DNA of 64,000 nt from JBCBSP01 sp039819095 (GCA_039819095.1 JBCBSP010000007.1:124001-188000), one strand, 5' to 3'; shown: positions 51,072 through 59,681, numbered from the stretch's first letter. The notes: generated by a model from the sequence alone, not told the origin. A program made the numbers and translations.

Positions 51072-51410
51072 TTACTCAAGCGCGCTGAGCACTGATTTCA
51101 GCAGGCCTGGAAACCGCGCTTCCAGGCAATCTGCCCGCACGCGGTTTCGATAAACGCCATCTTCATCGATCCAGCTCTCAACGACCCCAGCGTTTCGCAG
51201 CACGGTGAAGTGACGTGAAAGCGTCGCCTTGGGTATGTCCGGCCCGGCTGCTGCGCGACACCCGCACCCTTCAGCCTGAATGAGCGTGCGCACGATATCC
51301 AGGCGCACCGGGTCTGAGAGCGCCTTAAGCACCACTCCAAGCGCCACGGCGTGTTCACCTGGATCAGCTGATCGCAGCTTTGAGCGTATATCTTCGTCGG
51401 CTGACGACAC
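51072..51410 (-). CDS. ArsR-family transcriptional regulator
   Basis: A 112-residue winged-helix repressor (LKALSDPVRLDIVRTLIQAEG, recognition helix in PKATLSRHFTVLRNAGVVES). The metal-type Cys pair of ArsR is not in the standard place, though GCGC follows the first helices. A GTG at 51410 with AAGGA about nine bases upstream gives the family length; a longer frame to 51575 would run through the operator-like repeats and is unlikely. It is divergent from an SDR gene and probably represses it together with itself. Confidence 0.82.
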   Translation of the reverse strand: MSSADEDIRSKLRSADPGEHAVALGVVLKALSDPVRLDIVRTLIQAEGCGCRAAAGPDIPKATLSRHFTVLRNAGVVESWIDEDGVYRNRVRADCLEARFPGLLKSVLSALE

Positions 51411-51501
51411 GTTATTGGGTCCTTCGTTCAGAGCCGGTTTGAAAACAATCACACGGAAGACTTGATCGGCGGCGCCGGGCTTCTCATGTAGGCGATACGC
51501 C

Positions 51502-51550
51502 GGTTCCATAAATCGGAACCATTGTCGTTTTATGTTCCGGTTGGCGGAAC
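51502..51550. promoter_or_regulatory. Two matching operator-like repeats between arsR and the SDR gene
   Basis: GGTTCC-N7-GGAACC (51502-51520) and GTTCC-N7-GGAAC (51534-51550). Both have the same half-site and the same 7-base spacer, with centres 31 bases apart, about three helical turns, so dimers would bind on the same DNA face. The second ends 23 bases before the SDR start codon. They are good candidates for the ArsR binding sites. Confidence 0.6.
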
Positions 51551-51573
51551 CACCCTTACAGGAAAATGAGATC

Positions 51574-52320
51574 ATGACCCTTTCGCTTCAAGGTCAAACC
51601 GCGTTGGTCACAGCCGGCACGCGCGGGATTGGCGGTGCGATCGCGACGCGGCTCGCTGAAGCCGGTGCGAACATCGCTGTCACCTTCGCCGGCAATCAGA
51701 CGGCTGCGGACGAGAAAGTCGCCGAGTTGAAGGCGCTGGGCGTCAATGCGGTTGCGTTCAAATCTGACGCCTCCGATCCGTCGGCGGCCAAACGCCTGGT
51801 CGGCGAGGTTGTCGAAGCCCTGGGCCGGCTGGACATACTGGTCAATAATTCAGGCAGTTTCCAGCTCGCGGTTCTTGGGTCCGATGAGGCGGAGACCGCC
51901 TTCGATGCGTCGTTCGACTGGAACGTGAAAACGCCGTTCATCCTCGCCAACGAAGCCGCGAAAGTGCTCCCAACCGGCGGACGGATCATCAATATCGGGT
52001 CGATCAATGCTGACGTCTCGCTCATTCCCGGGGCCTCGATCTACTCCATGACCAAGGGCGCGCTTCAAGCGCTTACGCGCGGCTGGGCGCGCGATCTGGC
52101 GGATCGGCAAATCACCGTGAATGTCATCCAGCCCGGGCCCATCGATACTGAAATGAACCCGGCCGATTCAGAGTTCGCCGCATTCATCGGCGGTCGCACG
52201 GCGTTCGGTCGATACGGGACGGCGCGGGAGGTGGCGAACCTCGCCGCCTGGCTGGCCTCTCCAGAAGCGAGCTATGTCACCGGCGCCGCGATCGACATTG
52301 ATGGCGGGCTAAAGACCTAG
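51574..52320 (+). CDS. Short-chain dehydrogenase/reductase
   Basis: A 248-residue classical SDR. NAD(P)-binding TAGTRGIGGAIATRLA (residues about 12-27), NNSG near 91, catalytic Ser in NIGSINADVS, and Tyr-Lys in YSMTKGAL. C-terminal VTGAAIDIDGGLKT is the family end. A FabG-like or quinone-reducing activity is possible but not defined. It is divergent from the ArsR gene, with two operator-like repeats between. Confidence 0.9.
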   Translation: MTLSLQGQTALVTAGTRGIGGAIATRLAEAGANIAVTFAGNQTAADEKVAELKALGVNAVAFKSDASDPSAAKRLVGEVVEALGRLDILVNNSGSFQLAVLGSDEAETAFDASFDWNVKTPFILANEAAKVLPTGGRIINIGSINADVSLIPGASIYSMTKGALQALTRGWARDLADRQITVNVIQPGPIDTEMNPADSEFAAFIGGRTAFGRYGTAREVANLAAWLASPEASYVTGAAIDIDGGLKT

Positions 52321-52397
52321 AAGCCCCCCGCACAGAGATCGGCGCGACGGCGGCCTGCATATGGCCCTGCGCGCTGATCTCGCCTATTTGACGGGGC

Positions 52398-53558
52398 ATG
52401 ACGCGCTCCGACCTCTTCGATCCGATTCCCCTCGCCCGCCGGCTTATCCAGGCGCCCTCGGTCACCCCGCACGACGCTGGCGCTCTGGACGCTCTGAGCG
52501 ACGCTTTGAGCGCGCTTGGTTTTGTCTGCGAGCGCTTCGTGTTCGAGGAGGTGGATAATCTCTACGCCCGGCTTGGCGACGCCGCGCCGGTCTTCTGCTT
52601 CGCCGGCCATACCGATGTGGTTCCTGAAGGCGATGAGGCCGCCTGGAGCGCCCCGCCGTTTGGCGGCGAGGTGCGCGACGGCGTTCTGTGGGGACGCGGC
52701 GCGGCCGACATGAAGAGCGCGCTGGCCGCGATGGCGGCGGCCTGCGCGCGTCATCTCCAGGCCAAGGGCCCGCCGGCCGGCTCCATCGCCTTCCTGATTA
52801 CTGGCGATGAGGAAGGCCCGGCGGTGAACGGCACCAAGAAGCTGCTGGAGGCGCTGCATGAGCGCGGCGAGCGCTTCGATCATTGCCTGGTCGGCGAGCC
52901 GACCAATCCAAACCAGCTCGGCGATACGATCAAGGTGGGCCGGCGCGGCTCGCTGAATGGGGTGATCCGCGTCATCGGCCGCCAAGGCCATGTCGCCTAT
53001 CCGGAGCGCGCGGAAAACCCGCTCCCGGCGCTGATCGCGCTTCTGGACCGGCTGCAGGCTCGGGTGCTCGATGAAGGCGCGCCGCATTTTCAGGCCTCCA
53101 ATCTGGAAGTCACCTCCATCGATGTCGGCAATCCGGCGCACAATGTGATCCCAGCCGAGGCGGCCGCGAAGTTCAATATCCGTTTCAACACCAACCATGC
53201 CGGCGACGCGCTGAAAGCCTGGATCGAGGGTGAGGCGAAGAAGGTCGATCTTGATTTCGCCGGACAGATCGAACTTGACCTGAAGGTCACTGGCGAGGCC
53301 TTCCTCACCACGCCGGGCGCCTTCACACGGCTGGTGCGCGATGCTGTATGCGCCAATACCGGGCGCGAACCGGCCATGACCACAGGCGGCGGCACGTCGG
53401 ACGCCCGCTTCATCAAGAACTACGCCCAGGTGGTGGAGTTCGGCCTGGTCGGGGAAACCATGCACCAGGTCGATGAACGCGTGGATGTGGCCGATATCGA
53501 ACAGCTGACCGACATCTATGCCGATATTCTGCAACGCTATTTTGCGGAGCTCGCCTGA
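52398..53558 (+). CDS. dapE: Succinyl-diaminopimelate desuccinylase
   Basis: A 386-residue M20 metallohydrolase that releases succinate from N-succinyl-L,L-diaminopimelate in lysine and cell-wall precursor synthesis. Metal-site motifs: FAGHTDVVPEGD, GRGAADMKSALAAM, TGDEEGPAVNGTKK with the catalytic Glu pair, and the C-terminal TTGGGTSDARFI. It is coupled to the following membrane protein gene (TGATG). dapD is upstream at 48400, beyond an accessory insert. Confidence 0.97.
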   Translation: MTRSDLFDPIPLARRLIQAPSVTPHDAGALDALSDALSALGFVCERFVFEEVDNLYARLGDAAPVFCFAGHTDVVPEGDEAAWSAPPFGGEVRDGVLWGRGAADMKSALAAMAAACARHLQAKGPPAGSIAFLITGDEEGPAVNGTKKLLEALHERGERFDHCLVGEPTNPNQLGDTIKVGRRGSLNGVIRVIGRQGHVAYPERAENPLPALIALLDRLQARVLDEGAPHFQASNLEVTSIDVGNPAHNVIPAEAAAKFNIRFNTNHAGDALKAWIEGEAKKVDLDFAGQIELDLKVTGEAFLTTPGAFTRLVRDAVCANTGREPAMTTGGGTSDARFIKNYAQVVEFGLVGETMHQVDERVDVADIEQLTDIYADILQRYFAELA

Positions 53559-54148
53559 TGCTGCGCCTTATCGGTGAAACGCGCTCCGGCCTGACCGGCG
53601 TGGCGAAGCTGATCGCCTTCCGGCCGGATTGGAAGACGCATTTCGACATATCCGGCACGGGCGTGGCGCGCTCCTTTCTCGCCGCACTGGTCGGCCTGCC
53701 CGCCTTTGTCCTGATCGTTGCCGGCGCCAATTACTTCGTCGCCGCCAACCCGCAGCTCAGCGCGCAGGACCCCGATGCAGGCTTCACCCTGGTGGAAGCG
53801 GGCGTGCACTATCTGCGGCTCTGGCTGGTCTTTCCGCTGGCGGCTGCCCTGACCGTCCGCCTTCTCGGACTGCAAGCCGCGTTCGGGCCATGGCTGGTGG
53901 TGCACAACTGGACGGTCTGCATGCTTTTGATGCTGCAGGGCTTCTTCTGGGCGCTCTATGCCGCGGGCATTGCCGATGCCGGCTCGCTGGGCGCCGTGCT
54001 CAGCTTTTACACCATGGCCCGCCTGCTGGCGCACTGGCGCGTCGCGGCAGGCGCGCTCGATCTCGGCTGGGGCCCCGCGGCTGCCGCCGCCGGCATTCCG
54101 GTCGTGTTGGATTATCTGACGCTGCTGGCGTTGGAGCAGGTCATCTAA
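53558..54148 (+). CDS. Yip1-like membrane protein
   Basis: A 196-residue protein with about five hydrophobic segments (38-61, 90-108, 115-140 and two later). The layout, with an N-terminal amphipathic part (WKTHFDISGTGVARSFLAAL) and helices thereafter, resembles small Yip1-family proteins that often follow dapE in relatives. No motif gives a function. The start overlaps the dapE stop, and the 3' end overlaps the convergent RDD gene by 4 bases. Confidence 0.75.
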   Translation: MLRLIGETRSGLTGVAKLIAFRPDWKTHFDISGTGVARSFLAALVGLPAFVLIVAGANYFVAANPQLSAQDPDAGFTLVEAGVHYLRLWLVFPLAAALTVRLLGLQAAFGPWLVVHNWTVCMLLMLQGFFWALYAAGIADAGSLGAVLSFYTMARLLAHWRVAAGALDLGWGPAAAAAGIPVVLDYLTLLALEQVI

Positions 54149-54678
54149 CGCCTCGCGCGCTGGCGCACATAGCTGCCCGCGATTAAATCGTAAGGCGTCC
54201 TTCGCCAGACCAATGCGCTGATTACATAAACGACAGCCACTGCGATCGCCCCGAGGCTGATCACGATATTGGTCGTCGGCATCGGGTCCAGGAAGGGTCG
54301 CCCAGGGACGTACCAGATCGCGAAATGAGCGATCTCCCAAGGCAGAAACTTCACCGCACTTCGTACAAGCGAGCGAGCGGTTCCCAGGCGGGCGCCGTTG
54401 CCGGCCTCCACGCGCAAACCCAATACGCGCTTTCCCAGCGTGCCGTGCAGCGGCGAGGTCTCCAGCACGGCGAAGTAGAGCACCACTGGCGCGGTGAGCG
54501 TGGCGAAAGCGATGGCGTGCCCGCGAAGCTTGCCCGCGAAATCCGCCGGCGATGCGCCCACGTCCGGCCCAAAGGCGAAGGCGATGGCGCTCAACCCAGC
54601 CGCATAGACTGCCAGCAAGAGGTAGTCGATCAGGAAGGCGAAGACGCGGCGCGCGCCGGAGGCTCGATCGTCTATCAT
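54145..54678 (-). CDS. RDD-family membrane protein
   Basis: A 177-residue protein with the RDD architecture: R near the N-terminus (ARRVFAFLIDYLLLAVY), then three to four helices, with the second motif in GKRVLGLRVE and a final WRRTPYDLIAGSYVRQ. The motif R..DD/D..D is recognisable (FLIDYL and YDLIAG). RDD proteins have been linked to Na+/H+ antiport in a few cases, otherwise unknown. Convergent with the Yip1-like gene; 12 bases after truA. Confidence 0.85.
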   Translation of the reverse strand: MIDDRASGARRVFAFLIDYLLLAVYAAGLSAIAFAFGPDVGASPADFAGKLRGHAIAFATLTAPVVLYFAVLETSPLHGTLGKRVLGLRVEAGNGARLGTARSLVRSAVKFLPWEIAHFAIWYVPGRPFLDPMPTTNIVISLGAIAVAVVYVISALVWRRTPYDLIAGSYVRQRARR

Positions 54679-54690
54679 TCGCAGTGCGTC

Positions 54691-55455
54691 CTAGTCGGCT
54701 GACGAGCAAGCCTCTCTCGGATAGCGCACAAAAGCCAGATACAGCCCGTCCGGCGGCGCCACAGGGCCGCAGCGGCGGCGATCCGCAGCGGCGAGCGCAT
54801 CAGCGAAATCCGCGGCCGACCACTTGCCCAGCCCGACCTCCGCCAGAGAGCCGACGATGGAGCGGACCTGCCGGTGCAGAAAGCTGATCGCCTCCACGCG
54901 GAGCTCGATGCACTCGCCCTCGCGCGTCACCGCGATCGCATCCAGCGATTTGACCGGGGTTTCGGCCTGACACTGGGAATCGCGAAACGTTGTGAAATCA
55001 TGCGTTCCGACACAGGCTTGCGCGGCCTCGTGCATGGCTTCAGAGTCCAGCCGGCGCGCGACCTTCCACGCCTTGCCGCGCTCCAGCGCGAGCGGCGCGC
55101 GGCGGTCGATCAGCCGGTAGACATAGCCGCGACGTATGGCCTTGAAGCGCGCGTGAAACTGTGACGAGACCTCTTCAGCATCGATCACGGCAATGGGGTC
55201 AGGGCGCAGATGATGGTTCAGCGCATCGCGCACCACATCGCCTCGCAAATCCTTGTCGAGATCCAGATGGGCGACCTGACCGAACGCATGAACGCCCGCA
55301 TCCGTGCGCCCGGCCCCGTACACCTCGCGCGGCTGCTCGTCGAGCACTTCGGCGGCGCGCTCCAGCGCGGCCTGAACAGAAGGCCCGTTCTCCTGACGCT
55401 GCCAGCCCACGAAGGGCCCGCCATCATACTCGATCGTGAGCTTGTAGCGCGGCAT
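54691..55455 (-). CDS. truA: tRNA pseudouridine(38-40) synthase
   Basis: A 254-residue TruA. The catalytic Asp is in GAGRTDAGVHAFGQVAHLDL (given in part: GRTDAGVHA), and the N-terminal YKLTIEYDGGPFVGWQRQ and FLHRQVRSIVG are family motifs. It lies 3 bases downstream of fmt on the same strand, and the two form an operon with the RDD gene. Confidence 0.97.
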   Translation of the reverse strand: MPRYKLTIEYDGGPFVGWQRQENGPSVQAALERAAEVLDEQPREVYGAGRTDAGVHAFGQVAHLDLDKDLRGDVVRDALNHHLRPDPIAVIDAEEVSSQFHARFKAIRRGYVYRLIDRRAPLALERGKAWKVARRLDSEAMHEAAQACVGTHDFTTFRDSQCQAETPVKSLDAIAVTREGECIELRVEAISFLHRQVRSIVGSLAEVGLGKWSAADFADALAAADRRRCGPVAPPDGLYLAFVRYPREACSSAD

Positions 55456-55458
55456 GCC

Positions 55459-56391
55459 TCAGTCCAGCACCGTTCCGGCGGGCAGTCCGTTTCCGCGCAG
55501 AAAGGCGTCCGCGTCCATGGCGGCCCTACCCTCGCGCTGCAGGCGGGCCAGGCGAACCGCGCCGCGTCCGCAGGCGATCAGGAGAGCCTCGTCCAGCGCT
55601 TCGCCGGGCTCGCCCTCGCCGCGTTCCGGCGTCGCGAAATGGACCTTCACCCGCACATCGCTCTTCTCGGTGGGCAGCTCGAACCACGCGCCGGGAAAGG
55701 GCGAAAGCCCGCGAATGCGATCACTGACCTCGCCGGCGGGGCGAGACCAGTCGATGCGCGCCTCCTCGCGGGTGATCTTTTTCGCGTAGGTAACGCCCTC
55801 CTCACTCTGCGGCGTCGCCCCCAGCGAGCCACGTTCCAACGCCGCGAGCGTGCGCGGCCAGAGCTGGGCGCCGACGGTCATCAACCGGTCGTGCAGCGCG
55901 CCGGCGGTGTCTTCCGGCGCGATCGGCACGATTTCGCTCATCAGAACAGGACCGGTATCCAGCCCAGCTTCCATCTGCATGACCTGGACCCCGGTCACCT
56001 CATCGCCGGCCATAATGGCGCGCTGAATGGGGGCCGCCCCGCGCCAGCGCGGCAGAAGCGAGGCATGAAGGTTCAAACACCCCAGGCGCGGCGTATCGAG
56101 CGCTTCCTGAGGCAGGATCTGGCCGTACGCCACGACGCAGGCCGCATCGAGATCAAGGCTGGCGAAATCGGCCAGCACGTCCGGATCGTGAAAGCTTTCC
56201 GGCGTCGCAACATCCAGACCGAAAGCTTCGGCAAGCTGGTGAACGGGCGTCTTCGTCGAGCTCTGACCGCGCCCGCGCGGGCGCTCCGGCTGGGTGTAGA
56301 CACGCACGAGCTGATGGCCCGCGCCGACGATCTCGGCGAGCGAACGCGCGGCGAATTCAGGCGTGCCCATGAAGGCGAGACGAAGCGTCAT
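55459..56391 (-). CDS. fmt: Methionyl-tRNA formyltransferase
   Basis: A 310-residue Fmt that formylates initiator Met-tRNA. The N-terminal formyltransferase domain shows LAFMGTPEFAARSL, the catalytic Asn and His in LNLHASLLPRWRG, and the active Asp in GLDTGPVLM. The C-terminal OB-like domain ends in LPAGTVLD. It begins an operon fmt-truA-RDD. The deformylase gene def, often next to fmt, is 3.3 kb away at 59682, separated by a Kazal lipoprotein, two SDRs and repeats. Confidence 0.97.
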   Translation of the reverse strand: MTLRLAFMGTPEFAARSLAEIVGAGHQLVRVYTQPERPRGRGQSSTKTPVHQLAEAFGLDVATPESFHDPDVLADFASLDLDAACVVAYGQILPQEALDTPRLGCLNLHASLLPRWRGAAPIQRAIMAGDEVTGVQVMQMEAGLDTGPVLMSEIVPIAPEDTAGALHDRLMTVGAQLWPRTLAALERGSLGATPQSEEGVTYAKKITREEARIDWSRPAGEVSDRIRGLSPFPGAWFELPTEKSDVRVKVHFATPERGEGEPGEALDEALLIACGRGAVRLARLQREGRAAMDADAFLRGNGLPAGTVLD

Positions 56392-56474
56392 GGAAAACTC
56401 GTATTCAGCGTGCAGTCATCAATGGCCGCTTCTGATATCGTGCGCTTATCGGCTTGGCCACTGGAGGTCTGATC

Positions 56475-56861
56475 TTGGTTTCACTCCGCACTCTGTTCGC
56501 GATCGCTGCGCTCATGGTCCTTGCCGCCTGCGCGCCGCAGACCGAAAGCCCGGTGGAGCCGCCTGCTCCGCCGCCGATGGACAGGATCGCCGCGATTGGC
56601 GAAGCCTGCGGCGGAATGATGGGCGTCACCTGCGCCGGAGAAGACGAGAAGCGGGCCTTCTGCAACATTCCGCCGGAGAATATATGCGGCGCCGCCGACG
56701 GCATGGGCGTCTGCGAGGTGAGACCGCAAGCCTGCACCCGGGAGTATCGCCCGGTCTGCGGCTGCGATGGGCGCACCTACGGCAATGCCTGCACCGCTGC
56801 GGCGGCGGGCGTCAGCGTCTCACGCACGGGCGTGTGCGAACCCGCTGAAAACTTGCGCTGA
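56475..56861 (+). CDS. Kazal-domain lipoprotein
   Basis: A 128-residue lipoprotein with a Kazal-type serine protease inhibitor domain. The start is a TTG at 56475 with GGAGG eight bases upstream. The signal sequence MVSLRTLFAIAALMVLAAC ends in a lipobox (LAAC). A Pro-rich linker precedes a Cys-rich region: residues around 47-77 have four Cys, then the Kazal core CTREYRPVCGCDGRTYGNAC with VSVSRTGVC. Bacterial Kazal lipoproteins may guard against exogenous or self proteases. The putative P1 residue cannot be fixed with confidence. Confidence 0.85.
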   Translation: MVSLRTLFAIAALMVLAACAPQTESPVEPPAPPPMDRIAAIGEACGGMMGVTCAGEDEKRAFCNIPPENICGAADGMGVCEVRPQACTREYRPVCGCDGRTYGNACTAAAAGVSVSRTGVCEPAENLR

Positions 56862-56997
56862 TCGGGCTGAAAATCTAAACGTCCACTTTGATCGCCAAGG
56901 AGGACCCCGCCCATGATTTCATTCCGCTGACCCCGACCCTCAGCCGGGCGCGTCGTGCGCCCGATCCGGAATGAATATCCTTTGAAAGGCGGACCTT

Positions 56998-57804
56998 ATG
57001 ACCTCCCTGAACTCTCAGACCGCGCTGATCACCGGCGCGGCCCGCGGCATCGGCGCCGCCATCGCGGAACGCTTCGTGCGCGCCGGCGCGACGGTGTGGC
57101 TCACCGATATCAACGAAGCCGGCGGGCGGAAGACGGCTGCCCGTCTCGGCGCCAAGGCGTGTTTTCTAAGCCTCGACGTACGCGAAGAAGACGACTGGGT
57201 CGCCGCCGCGCAAGCCGTTCGCGAGCGCCATGGCGGGCTCGACGTGCTGGTCAATAATGCCGGCGTCACCGGTTTTCTGGAGACGCCCGGCCCGCACGAT
57301 CCGGAACATCTCGACCTTGCGAGCTGGCGGGAGGTGCACCGGGTCAACACGGATGGGGTTGCGCTCGGCTGCAAATACGCGATCGGGCTGATGAAGGCCC
57401 GTGAGGCCGGCTCGATCATCAATATCTCATCGCGCTCCGGCATTGTCGGCATTCCCGGCGCGGCGGCTTACGCCGCTTCCAAGGCGGCGGTGCGCAATCA
57501 CACAAAGTCTGTTGCGCTCTACTGCGCGCAGCAGGGATATCCGATCCGCTGCAACTCCATCCACCCCGCCGCCATCTTCACCGAGATGTGGGAAGCCATG
57601 CTTGGCGAAGGCGCTGAGCGCGACGCCATGATCGCCGACATCGAAGCCGGCGTGCCCATGGGACGGTTCGGCTCGCCCGACGAGGTCGCCGAAGCCGCGC
57701 TCTTCCTGGCGAGCGCGGCTTCGGCCTACATGACCGGGTCTGAGCTGCATATCGATGGCGGGATACTCGCCGGCGCTGAAGCCTCGCCCAAAGCGGCGCG
57801 CTGA
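56998..57804 (+). CDS. Short-chain dehydrogenase/reductase
   Basis: A 268-residue classical SDR. Nucleotide-binding TGAARGIGAAIAERF (residues about 13-27), NNAG near 87, catalytic Ser in NISSRSGIVG, YxxxK in YAASKAAVRN, and the C-terminal HIDGGILAG. Sequence is of the 3-alpha/20-beta-hydroxysteroid dehydrogenase or cyclohexanol dehydrogenase sort. It is followed by a second SDR 68 bases later on the same strand, which suggests a small catabolic pair. Substrate unknown. Confidence 0.9.
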   Translation: MTSLNSQTALITGAARGIGAAIAERFVRAGATVWLTDINEAGGRKTAARLGAKACFLSLDVREEDDWVAAAQAVRERHGGLDVLVNNAGVTGFLETPGPHDPEHLDLASWREVHRVNTDGVALGCKYAIGLMKAREAGSIINISSRSGIVGIPGAAAYAASKAAVRNHTKSVALYCAQQGYPIRCNSIHPAAIFTEMWEAMLGEGAERDAMIADIEAGVPMGRFGSPDEVAEAALFLASAASAYMTGSELHIDGGILAGAEASPKAAR

Positions 57805-57871
57805 CCGCTCTGGCGCCTTGTCGGCGGCAAGCGAACATGATCGGCTGCAGCCTCGCATTGAGGAAGCGCCC

Positions 57872-58717
57872 ATGTCTTCACGTCTCGCCGGCAAGGTCGC
57901 CATTATCACGGGCGGCGCAAGCGGCATCGGCCAGGCGACCGTCGAGCTGTTCCTGGGTCACGGCGCGAAGCTCATTATCGCCGATATCCAGGCCGAACGC
58001 GGCGAAGCGCTCGCAGCCGGGCATGAATGCGCCGTCTTCCAGCAGGCTGACGTGACGCGTGAGGAGGATGTTCAAGCGCTCGTCACCGGCGCGGTGGAGC
58101 GTTTTGGACGCCTCGACATTGTGTTCAACAATGCCGGCGTGCTTGAGCCCGATGAGGGGCTGGAGGGCGTGACGGCCGACGGCTTCGACCGGGTCTTCGC
58201 GCTTCATGTGCGCGCCGCCGTACTGGCGGCTAAGCACGCAGCGCCGATCCTGCGGGCTCAGGGCTCCGGCGTCATCCTCAATACCGGCTCCATCGCCGGT
58301 GAAGGCGTCGGCTTCGGGCCCGTGCTCTATTCCAGCGCCAAGGCCGCACTCGCCCACTTCACACGCATCAGCGCGGCGCGGCTGGCCAAAGACGGCGTAC
58401 GGGTCAATGCGATCCAGCCGGGCGTCATACCCACCGCGATCACCGGGCGCATGTTCGGGCTCGATCAGGCGATGGCCGAGCGCAAGGCCCGGCGCCTGAA
58501 GCGCGCCGCGCGCGGCCTGCAGCCCCTGCCCGTCGCTGGCGAGGCGCGCGATATCGCCGAGGCCGCGCTGTTTCTGGCGTCTGATGCAGGCCGCTTCATC
58601 ACCGGCCAGGTGCTCACCGTGGATGGCGGGGCGACGCTGGGCTCGGTCGAGGAAGCCTCCGGCGGCGTATTTTCCGGGATCGCCGAGCTCTATGGGCTGG
58701 ACGCGGATGGCGCATGA
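57872..58717 (+). CDS. Short-chain dehydrogenase/reductase
   Basis: A 281-residue classical SDR. TGGASGIGQATVELFL binds NAD(P), NNAG follows, catalytic Ser is in NTGSIAGEG, and Tyr-Lys in LYSSAKAAL. It has an extension at the end (EEASGGVFSGIAELYGLDADGA). The start at 57872 is preceded by GAGGAAG; the longer frame to 57755 overlaps the previous gene. It is probably co-transcribed with the upstream SDR. A cluster of REP-like hairpins follows. Confidence 0.9.
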   Translation: MSSRLAGKVAIITGGASGIGQATVELFLGHGAKLIIADIQAERGEALAAGHECAVFQQADVTREEDVQALVTGAVERFGRLDIVFNNAGVLEPDEGLEGVTADGFDRVFALHVRAAVLAAKHAAPILRAQGSGVILNTGSIAGEGVGFGPVLYSSAKAALAHFTRISAARLAKDGVRVNAIQPGVIPTAITGRMFGLDQAMAERKARRLKRAARGLQPLPVAGEARDIAEAALFLASDAGRFITGQVLTVDGGATLGSVEEASGGVFSGIAELYGLDADGA

Positions 58718-58770
58718 TGGCGGGCGACCCTGGGCGGGAATGACGCTTTAGGGATCAGCCCTCTCCACCC

Positions 58771-59000
58771 GTCATCCCCCGGCTTGCCCGGGGGACACAT
58801 TCCGGTCGGGTGGGGGTCGAGCGCCGATGCTCCGTGATCTCCGGCCCACCCTGGCCCTCCCCTCAAGGGGAGGGAAAACGCTACCTCGGAATCGAGGGAC
58901 GTATGGATTTACGTCACGGAATGGGTCCCCGCATGCGCGGGGATGAATCACCTGCCACGGAGTGCACTGCCTGCTGGCGTCTTCCCGGCGAAGGCCGGGA
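58771..59000. repeat. Cluster of four REP-like hairpins
   Basis: Four separate perfect stem-loops in 230 bases: CCCCCGG-N5-CCGGGGG (58776-58794), CCCTCCCC-TCAA-GGGGAGGG (58855-58874), TCCCCGC-ATGC-GCGGGGA (58926-58943), TCCCGGC-GAAG-GCCGGGA (58983-59000). The first and third sit in GTCATCCCC/GGGATGA contexts typical of dispersed intergenic palindromes in alphaproteobacteria. The 300 bases here hold no credible gene; open frames are by-products of the repeats. Confidence 0.7.
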
Positions 59001-59016
59001 GGGGGCCGCTTTTCCA

Positions 59017-59625
59017 TCACTCCCCAAGCGCTTCATCGCCCCAGGCGGGCGGCGGCGTTTCGACCGGGCGCGTCAGGTCGAAGACCGCCCGGAAATGACG
59101 ATTGGGACGTCTCAGCTCGTACACATACTCCGTGTCGGTCGCCGTCACGAACCAGGTATTCAACATCGAGTCCGGAATGCCTTCGGCTTCAAACAGAGCC
59201 TTGCTGAAATCATCCGCCGGGAAGGCGAGCGACGAGCCGGACCCCGGACCAAGCGTGCGCCCGCCATACCAGGACAAAGCGTCCTGCTCACCATCCTCAT
59301 GGCGGTGATTATGCTTAAGCTCAACCGATCCATCCTCATGCCGGGTGAAGACCCAGACGCGCGAGCGGTCTTCGCCGACATGAAAAGGCGCGCGCACCAC
59401 ATCGTCTTCACAATCGCGCACATGCATGACCAAGCGTTGGCTGGCGAAGGATTCATCGCGCGGATCGGTCGTCGTCACACGGCCTTCAAAGGCTTGCCCG
59501 CACACGGCCGCGAGGGCGACGAGCAGGCCCGGCGGCGAATCTGACGCAGCAGGGTCTGCCTGCCGCCCCGTATCGCAGGAGACCAACGCCGCGGCGATTG
59601 AAATGACTGAAACGGCTTTGAGCAT
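59017..59625 (-). CDS. Predicted lipoprotein of unknown function
   Basis: A 202-residue protein with a short lipoprotein signal (MLKAVSVISIAAALVSC, lipobox LVSC, Cys17). Mature segments: GLLVALAAVCGQAFEGRVTT, VRDCEDDVVRAPFHVGEDRS, VFTRHEDGSVELKHNHRHEDGE and YVYELRRPNRHFRAVFDL. The His-rich KHNHRHEDGE stretch may bind metal. I do not recognise a named family. The ATG at 59625 has GGGGG six bases upstream. It lies between the hairpin cluster and def. Confidence 0.7.
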   Translation of the reverse strand: MLKAVSVISIAAALVSCDTGRQADPAASDSPPGLLVALAAVCGQAFEGRVTTTDPRDESFASQRLVMHVRDCEDDVVRAPFHVGEDRSRVWVFTRHEDGSVELKHNHRHEDGEQDALSWYGGRTLGPGSGSSLAFPADDFSKALFEAEGIPDSMLNTWFVTATDTEYVYELRRPNRHFRAVFDLTRPVETPPPAWGDEALGE

Positions 59626-59681
59626 CGCCACCCCCTTATCCAGAAGAGCAGGCTAGCCGACTGGTCTGTGAATGGAAGGGC

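Noticed and set aside
51410..51575. N-terminal extension of the ArsR regulator
   Set aside because: It would place coding sequence over both operator repeats and the SDR ribosome-binding site. The GTG at 51410 has a good AAGGA and gives normal family length.
58810..59544. Open frame through the hairpin cluster and over the lipoprotein gene
   Set aside because: It is made of repeat sequence and the shadow of the minus-strand lipoprotein gene.
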